Shown here piece after piece: positions 58,739 through 64,000 of a stretch of DNA of 64,000 nucleotides (its first letter is position 1; each line of letters starts with the position of its first letter). Source of the stretch: Burkholderia pyrrocinia (GTDB lineage Bacteria > Pseudomonadota > Gammaproteobacteria > Burkholderiales > Burkholderiaceae); NCBI RefSeq assembly GCF_018417535.1, contig NZ_CP070978.1:1178001-1242000 (forward strand), read 5' to 3'. The position numbers and the translations under genes are program-made. A model generated the notes under the pieces. That model had not been told where the DNA came from. It was given only the letters and a program-made list of their open reading frames with translations, and ran no database searches.

Positions 58739-58826
58739 CGCGATTCTCGCCTCTGCTTGGAAAACAAACCGCTGGAAACCTTATATTATAGCACGCTGGG
58801 GAACCCTCTCTAAGCGCCCCGGCCGC

Positions 58827-60701
58827 CTACAGCCCGAGCCGACGCTTCATGTCGGTTCGCTGCTGGTTCAATTCCGTCAATTCAGCCAATTCCTCGGGTG
58901 TGAAGGTGGATTGCCGCGCCAGCCGATCGAGCCGGTCGCAGCAAGCGTCATAGCGCATCTTGAGCACCGCCGCCTGCAGTTCCTCTCCCGCGATCCGTTC
59001 CTGCTCACGCTGCCGCTCGGGCACCGTCTCGTCTTCCGGATTCTGTAACAGCAAATCGCGGACGTTTTCATCATAGTCCAGAATTTCGCGGAAGATTTCC
59101 TCGTAAGTCGCCCCGTTCGAGGACGTCCGCAAGACATCCGACAGCAGCCGGAACTCCGCGCCGTCGCCCAGCGCACGCGCATGATCGACGACTTCGGCGA
59201 ACAACTCGCCGATGCGCGGCAACGCGCGCAGGGTCGCAATCTGCTCGTCGTCGAGCTGCGACGCGATACGCGGATGCATCACCAGCGTGCGCAACGCGCG
59301 CTTTTCGCTGTCCGTCACGCGGCGTCGCTCGCTGCGCGCGGGTGCCTGGCGCGGCGGCGCCGCGATCCGCGTATCGACGTCGGACAGCCCCGCGACCTCT
59401 TCGAACGGGATGTCGAGGCGGTCCGCGAACATGTGCATGATCTGCGCGCGCAACGCGTTCGCGGGCAGCGCCTGCAGCAACGGCTTCGCATCGAACAGTG
59501 CCTTCGCGCGGCCTTCCGGCTGATCGAGCGCCTTGCCGGCAATTGCTTCGTTCAGCAAAAATTGCGACAGCGGCATCGCACGCTCGACCTGCTCGGAGAA
59601 CGCGTCCGCGCCGAACTCCCGCACATAGCTGTCCGGGTCGTGCTCGGCCGGCAGAAAAAGGAACCGGATCGTGCGGTTGTCCGCCGCATGCGGCAGGCAG
59701 GCCTCGAGCGCACGCCGTGCCGCACGCCGCCCGGCCGAGTCGCCGTCGAAACTGAAAATGACCGTGTCGGTCTGGCGCAGCAGCTTCTGCACGTGAATCG
59801 GCGTGCACGCGGTGCCGAGCGTCGCGACCGCGTTCGGGAAACCCAGTTGCGCGAGCGCGACGACGTCCATGTAGCCCTCGACGACCAGCACGTACTTGCG
59901 CTCGCGAATCGCGAGCCGCGCCTCGAACAGCCCGTACAGCTCGCTGCCCTTGTTGAACAGCGGCGTTTCGGGCGAGTTCAGGTACTTCGGCTCGCCGCTG
60001 CCGAGCACGCGGCCGCCGAAGCCGATCACCTGCCCCTTCACGTTGCGGATCGGGAACATGATCCGCTCGCGGAACCGGTCGTAGCGGCGCGCAACGCCCT
60101 GCGCATCGGTTTTCTCGCTGACGATCACAAGCCCCGATTCGACGAGCGACTCGTCGCGATAGTCCGGGAACGCGGCTTCGAGGTTCTGCCAGCCGTCCGG
60201 CGCATAACCGAGCCCGAAACGCGCGGCGATTTCGCCGGTCAGGCCCCGGTTCTTCAGATACTGGATCGCAACCGTCGCGCCGCGCAACTGCTTGCGGTAG
60301 TAGTCGCACGCGGCCGACATCGCGTCGGACAGCGCGGTCGCAACGGATTTCGACACGGGCGCCGGATAGTCGCCGCCCCCGCCTCCACCGCCACCGCCGC
60401 GCATCGACGGCTCGTGCGGCACGGTCAGCCCGACGGACTGCGCGAGTTCCTGCACGGCTTCCGGGAACGTGAGCCCCGCATGCTCCATCAGGAAGCCGAT
60501 CGCCGTACCGTGCGCGCCGCAGCCGAAGCAGTGATAGAACTGCTTGGTCGGGCTGACGGTAAACGACGGGCTCTTCTCGTTATGGAACGGGCACAGCCCC
60601 ATGAAGTTGGCGCCGCCCTTCTTGAGCTGCACGTACCGACCCACCACGTCGACGATATCGACGCGGTTCAGCAAGTCCTGCAGGAACGAATGCGGAATCA
60701 C
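58827..60701 (-). CDS. dnaG: DNA primase
   Basis: The 624-residue primase makes RNA primers for replication. It has a CHC2 zinc finger with Cys37, His40, Cys58 and Cys61. A Gly-rich spacer (GGGGGGGGDYPAP, about 107-120) precedes a TOPRIM core with VVEGYMDVVAL and FDGDSAGRRAARR. A C-terminal helicase-binding region ends at LGL. GTG 60701 (MIPHSFLQDLL) is preferred over the frame start 14 codons upstream because it matches the usual N-terminus. It sits between yqeY and rpoD, the classic macromolecular synthesis arrangement. Confidence 0.97.
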   Translation of the reverse strand: MIPHSFLQDLLNRVDIVDVVGRYVQLKKGGANFMGLCPFHNEKSPSFTVSPTKQFYHCFGCGAHGTAIGFLMEHAGLTFPEAVQELAQSVGLTVPHEPSMRGGGGGGGGGDYPAPVSKSVATALSDAMSAACDYYRKQLRGATVAIQYLKNRGLTGEIAARFGLGYAPDGWQNLEAAFPDYRDESLVESGLVIVSEKTDAQGVARRYDRFRERIMFPIRNVKGQVIGFGGRVLGSGEPKYLNSPETPLFNKGSELYGLFEARLAIRERKYVLVVEGYMDVVALAQLGFPNAVATLGTACTPIHVQKLLRQTDTVIFSFDGDSAGRRAARRALEACLPHAADNRTIRFLFLPAEHDPDSYVREFGADAFSEQVERAMPLSQFLLNEAIAGKALDQPEGRAKALFDAKPLLQALPANALRAQIMHMFADRLDIPFEEVAGLSDVDTRIAAPPRQAPARSERRRVTDSEKRALRTLVMHPRIASQLDDEQIATLRALPRIGELFAEVVDHARALGDGAEFRLLSDVLRTSSNGATYEEIFREILDYDENVRDLLLQNPEDETVPERQREQERIAGEELQAAVLKMRYDACCDRLDRLARQSTFTPEELAELTELNQQRTDMKRRLGL

Positions 60702-60768
60702 CGTGGGATCGAGCGAAAAAAGACCATGCGACGCCCGGCGCACGCAACGCCGCGCGCCGGGAACGGGT

Positions 60769-61215
60769 TTACTTCGTGAGCGCGGCCTTGACCTGCGCGG
60801 AAACGGCCGTCATGTCGGCACGGCCGGCGAGCTTGCCCTTCAGCACGCCCATCACCTTGCCCATGTCCTGCGGGCCGGCCGCACCCGTTTGCGCGACCGC
60901 CGCCTGGATTTCGGCCGCCACTTCGGCGTCCGACAGTTGCGCGGGCATGTAGCCGCCCAGCACCGTCAGCTCGGCCTGCTCCTTCGCGACGAGGTCGTCG
61001 CGGCCGGCGGCCTGGAACTGGCTGATCGAATCCTTGCGCTGCTTGATCATCTTGTCGATCACGGCCGTGATGCCCGCGTCGTCGAGCGTGACCCGATCAT
61101 CGACCTCGCGCTGCTTGATCGCGGCCATCAGCAGGCGAATCGTCGACAGGCGCTCGCTGTCCTTCGCGCGCATCGCGGCCTTCATGTCTTCGCTGATCTG
61201 CTCTTTCAAACTCAT
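60769..61215 (-). CDS. GatB/YqeY domain protein
   Basis: The 148-residue cytosolic protein is almost entirely the YqeY domain (SLKEQISEDMKAAMRAKDSE, LGGYMPAQLSDAEV, MGKVMGVLKGKLAGRADM). This domain also forms the C-terminal part of GatB, the amidotransferase subunit, and is thought to bind tRNA. Its exact function is unknown. It commonly lies between rpsU and dnaG, as here. Confidence 0.95.
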   Translation of the reverse strand: MSLKEQISEDMKAAMRAKDSERLSTIRLLMAAIKQREVDDRVTLDDAGITAVIDKMIKQRKDSISQFQAAGRDDLVAKEQAELTVLGGYMPAQLSDAEVAAEIQAAVAQTGAAGPQDMGKVMGVLKGKLAGRADMTAVSAQVKAALTK

Positions 61216-61270
61216 CTTTCACCCGGGATGGAAACGTGAACCCGACGCCCGCGAACAGACGTCAACACAA

Positions 61271-61302
61271 AAACCCGCTTGGGACAGTGTCTCAAGCGGG
61301 TT
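61271..61302 (-). terminator. Terminator after rpsU
   Basis: AACCCGCTTG (61272-61281) and CAAGCGGGTT (61293-61302) form a 10-base-pair stem. On the minus strand it runs into TTTTTGTG. It lies between rpsU and yqeY, so dnaG and rpoD may depend on read-through or on their own promoter. Confidence 0.8.
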
Positions 61303-61409
61303 GCTCGAATCCGGCATCGGCGACTCGCCGCCTGATCGGCTGCACGATCGTACCCGATCGCACGGAGTCGCCGGTGCGCCGCTCAGCGAACCGCGCGGCG
61401 CCCAATCGT

Positions 61410-61622
61410 TCAGTACAGCTTCTTCGGCAACGTCTGGCTGCGGATACGCTTGTAATGACGCTTCACCGCAGCAGCCTTCTTGCGCTTGCGCTCCGCGGTC
61501 GGCTTCTCGTAAAACTCGCGCGCACGAAGCTCGGTCAACAGACCGTTCTTCTCGATCGTGCGCTTGAAGCGACGCATTGCAACTTCGAACGGCTCGTTCT
61601 CTTTAACGCGAATGATCGTCAT
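61410..61622 (-). CDS. rpsU: 30S ribosomal protein S21
   Basis: The 70-residue basic protein ([20 protein letters not shown] ... [17 protein letters not shown]) is the complete S21, which aids start-codon selection on the 30S subunit. It leads the rpsU-yqeY-dnaG-rpoD block, and a terminator follows it. A -10-like TATACT lies 40 bases upstream of the ATG. Confidence 0.98.
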
Positions 61623-61661
61623 GATCCGACACGAATAAAGGTTTGCAGGGAAAGACTACCG

Positions 61662-61667
61662 AGTATA
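61662..61667 (-). promoter_or_regulatory. Predicted -10 element of the rpsU promoter
   Basis: TATACT on the minus strand lies 40 bases before the rpsU start. The corresponding -35 is weak. Position and housekeeping role support a promoter for the macromolecular synthesis genes. Confidence 0.5.
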
Positions 61668-61728
61668 GCAGAGCGATTGCCCAAAGGCACGGGGCCTGGT
61701 CCCGCTAAAACCAGGCTTGCCCGGCCTG

Positions 61729-62949
61729 TCAGGCGCCGCGCGCATACTCCGCCGCAGCCTGCCCGGCCGCCGTGCCGGACGCCCACGCCCACTGGAAGTT
61801 GTAGCCGCCGAGCCAGCCCGTCACGTCCACCGCCTCGCCGACGAAGAACAGCCCCGGCACGCGCGCGCTCATCATCGTCGCCGACGACAGTTCCCGCGTA
61901 TCGACCCCGCCCTTCGTCACTTCGGCCTTCTTGTAGCCCTCGGTGCCATTCGGCGTCAGCGTCCAGCCGGACAGCGCGTCGCCGATCTGGCGCAGCGTCT
62001 TGTCGGGCAGGTCCGCGAGCCGCGCGTCGGCCGCGACGCGATGCGTGTCGAGCCACGCATGCGCGAGGCGCGACGGCACCCAGTCCGCGAGCAGCGAACC
62101 GATCTGGCGTTTCGACGTGCGCTTCGCGTCGAGCAGGTCATCCACCGTGTCGCGCTGCGGCAGCAGGTCGACGCGGATCGGGTCGCCGGGCTGCCAGTAG
62201 CTCGAGATCTGCAGGATGCCGGGCCCGGACAGGCCGCGATGGGTCAGCAGCAGGTCCTCGACGAATTCGCCGCCGCGCTTCTTGTCGCCGGTCGATACGC
62301 GCACTTCGAGCGATACGCCGGACAACGCCGCGAACGGCTCCCAGTCGTGCTGCGCGAACGTAAGCGGCACGAGCGCGGGCCGCGTATCGATGAGCTTGTG
62401 ACCGAACTGCTTCGCGAGCCGGTAGCCGAAGTCCGTCGCGCCGATCTTCGGGATCGACAGGCCGCCGGTCGCGACAATCACTGCGCGCGCACCGATCGCC
62501 CCGGCCTGCTGCGTGTCGAGCGTGAAGCCGTCGGCCGGCGCATGGCGCACCGCGTCGACGACGACGGGCCGGCGCCACGCGATGCCGCCCGCGTCGCACT
62601 CGTGCTTCAGCACGTCGATGACCGCGTCGCTGCCGTGATCGCAAAAAAGCTGGCCCTTGTGCTTTTCGTGCCAGGTCACATGATGGCGCTTGAGCAGCCC
62701 GAGGAAGTCGCGCGGCGTATAGCGCGCCAGCGCCGAGCGCGCGAAATGCGGATTCGCCGACAGGTAGTTGTCGGGGCCTGCGTACAGGTTCGTGAAGTTG
62801 CAGCGGCCGCCGCCCGAGATGCGGATTTTCTCGGCGAGCCGCGGTGCGTGATCGATCAGCACGACGCGGCGGCCGAGCTGCCCGGCGACCGCGGCGCTCA
62901 TCATCCCGGCGGCGCCCGCGCCGATCACGGCGATGTCATAAGTTTCCAT
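61729..62949 (-). CDS. BaiN/RdsA-like (HI0933 family) FAD-dependent oxidoreductase
   Basis: The 406-residue protein has an N-terminal FAD-binding motif [17 protein letters not shown]. The family signatures [13 protein letters not shown] and [20 protein letters not shown] and the C-terminal [20 protein letters not shown] are also present. HI0933-family proteins are flavoproteins, some of which reduce bile-acid or other enone substrates; the role here is unknown. ATG 62949 gives the standard start. It diverges from tsaD. Confidence 0.93.
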   Translation of the reverse strand: METYDIAVIGAGAAGMMSAAVAGQLGRRVVLIDHAPRLAEKIRISGGGRCNFTNLYAGPDNYLSANPHFARSALARYTPRDFLGLLKRHHVTWHEKHKGQLFCDHGSDAVIDVLKHECDAGGIAWRRPVVVDAVRHAPADGFTLDTQQAGAIGARAVIVATGGLSIPKIGATDFGYRLAKQFGHKLIDTRPALVPLTFAQHDWEPFAALSGVSLEVRVSTGDKKRGGEFVEDLLLTHRGLSGPGILQISSYWQPGDPIRVDLLPQRDTVDDLLDAKRTSKRQIGSLLADWVPSRLAHAWLDTHRVAADARLADLPDKTLRQIGDALSGWTLTPNGTEGYKKAEVTKGGVDTRELSSATMMSARVPGLFFVGEAVDVTGWLGGYNFQWAWASGTAAGQAAAEYARGA

Positions 62950-63015
62950 GGCGCGGATTGTACCTGCCCGGCATCGGGCCCGGGCAGCCGCCAGCGGCGG
63001 CCGTCCCTCGCCTGC

Positions 63016-63021
63016 TATACT
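63016..63021 (+). promoter_or_regulatory. Possible -10 element of the tsaD promoter
   Basis: TATACT lies 59 bases before the tsaD ATG in the 130-base divergent gap. No clear -35 is seen. Confidence 0.4.
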
Positions 63022-63079
63022 TCCCGGTTACGTCGACCTTCCTGCGGCGCGCCCGATACGGCGCGCCCTGCCCGTACCC

Positions 63080-64000
63080 ATGCTCGTTCTCGGCATCGAA
63101 AGCTCCTGTGACGAAACCGGCCTCGCGCTCTACGACACGCAGCGCGGCCTGCTCGCGCACGCGCTCCATTCGCAGATCGCGATGCACCGCGACTACGGCG
63201 GCGTCGTGCCCGAACTCGCGTCGCGCGACCACATCCGCCGTGCGCTGCCGCTGCTCGAGGAAGTGATGGCGCAAAGCGGCACGCACCGCGACGACATCGA
63301 CGCGATCGCGTTCACCCAAGGCCCCGGCCTCGCCGGCGCGCTGCTGGTCGGCGCGAGCATCGCGAATGCGCTCGCACTCGCGTGGAACAAGCCGACCGTC
63401 GGCATCCATCACCTCGAAGGCCACCTGCTGTCGCCGCTGCTCGTCGACCAGCCGCCGCCGTTCCCGTTCGTCGCGCTGCTGGTTTCCGGCGGCCACACGC
63501 AACTGATGCGCGTGACCGACGTCGGCGTGTACGAGACGCTCGGCGAAACGCTCGACGACGCGGCCGGCGAAGCGTTCGACAAGACGGCGAAACTGATCGG
63601 CCTCGGTTATCCAGGCGGCCCGGAAGTGTCGAAGCTCGCCGAAACGGGCACGCCGGGCGCGGTCGTGCTGCCTCGCCCGATGCTGCATTCGGGCGATCTC
63701 GACTTCAGCTTCAGCGGCCTGAAGACGGCCGTGCTCACGCAGATGAAGAAGTTCGAGGCGGCGAAGCTGGCGGGCGAAGCGCTCGAACGCGCGAAAGCCG
63801 ACCTCGCGCGCGGTTTCGTCGACGCGGCCGTCGACGTGCTCGTCGCGAAGTCGCTCGCCGCGCTGAAGAAGACGAAGCTCAAGCGCCTCGTGGTCGCGGG
63901 CGGCGTCGGCGCGAACCGCCAGTTGCGCGCGGCGCTGTCGGCCGCCGCGGCCAAGCGCGGCTTCGACGTGCACTACCCCGATCTCGCACTCTGCACCGAC
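63080..64000 (+). CDS. tsaD: tRNA N6-adenosine threonylcarbamoyltransferase, 3' end off window
   Basis: At least 307 residues are present; the full protein is about 340. TsaD adds threonylcarbamoyl to A37 of ANN-reading tRNAs with TsaB and TsaE. The start is [20 protein letters not shown]. The metal-binding His111 and His115 are in [10 protein letters not shown]. The ATP region has VSGGHTQL and GEAFDKTAK, and [10 protein letters not shown] is near the end. The frame is open to the window edge. It is divergent from the BaiN-like gene. Confidence 0.97.
   Translation, partial: MLVLGIESSCDETGLALYDTQRGLLAHALHSQIAMHRDYGGVVPELASRDHIRRALPLLEEVMAQSGTHRDDIDAIAFTQGPGLAGALLVGASIANALALAWNKPTVGIHHLEGHLLSPLLVDQPPPFPFVALLVSGGHTQLMRVTDVGVYETLGETLDDAAGEAFDKTAKLIGLGYPGGPEVSKLAETGTPGAVVLPRPMLHSGDLDFSFSGLKTAVLTQMKKFEAAKLAGEALERAKADLARGFVDAAVDVLVAKSLAALKKTKLKRLVVAGGVGANRQLRAALSAAAAKRGFDVHYPDLALCTD

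Overview
The window looks like Burkholderia chromosomal DNA, most likely from the Burkholderia cepacia complex. The base composition and codon use are very GC-rich. The lipase LipA with its foldase is nearly the same as the classic B. cepacia lipase system. The macromolecular-synthesis genes (rpsU, yqeY, dnaG, rpoD) and tsaD lie together at the right end. Genes were called from the supplied open reading frames plus my own reading. Starts were revised by hand using ribosome-binding sites, signal peptides and family lengths. No database search was run.

Layout. 1-4028 (minus) is an orphan type VI secretion cargo module: a vgrG spike gene broken by an in-frame amber codon, followed by a Tle3-like lipase effector that runs off the left edge. 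5071-6810 encodes a secreted sedolisin (S53) protease, and 6899-8317 an MFS transporter. 8684-13154 is a polyamine-type ABC importer operon (ATPase, binding protein, two permeases) with a divergent MocR regulator at 13264-14787. 14815-16947 holds lipA and its foldase lifO. 17168-20442 is a copper-flavoured cluster (OprC-like TonB receptor, DUF2946 protein, cytochrome b561). 20643-23328 carries a small membrane protein, a degenerate LytM/NlpD-like lipoprotein and two small proteins. 23529-26573 has gnd, a DUF938 methyltransferase and a Sir2 deacylase. An orphan terminator behind a second hairpin at 26697-26765 may mark a small RNA. 27606-28337 is an acetyltransferase gene with a second in-frame amber codon. 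Then come a flavin monooxygenase, a large MscS channel, and a TetR-controlled tripartite efflux operon (32343-37473).

37839-40062 pairs a periplasmic catalase with an ankyrin lipoprotein, as in katB-ankB of Pseudomonas. 40850-42682 is a second S53 protease. 43100-45549 is a flavin split-barrel protein with a divergent MocR regulator. 45572-55527 is an accessory-looking stretch: a phospholipase D lipoprotein, small secreted and hypothetical proteins, a PRC-barrel protein, an HD-like protein, a patatin, and a 1152-residue cyclase/ATPase/TPR protein. It ends at a CAU-anticodon tRNA. The conserved block rpoD-dnaG-yqeY-rpsU follows, then a BaiN-like flavoprotein and the start of tsaD.

Themes. Several extracellular or envelope hydrolases (two sedolisins, LipA, Tle3-like lipase, phospholipase D, patatin) sit near each other. 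Both MocR regulators and the TetR regulator face their likely targets across intergenic regions with inverted repeats. The two nonsense-interrupted genes (vgrG, GNAT) are the most striking anomalies.
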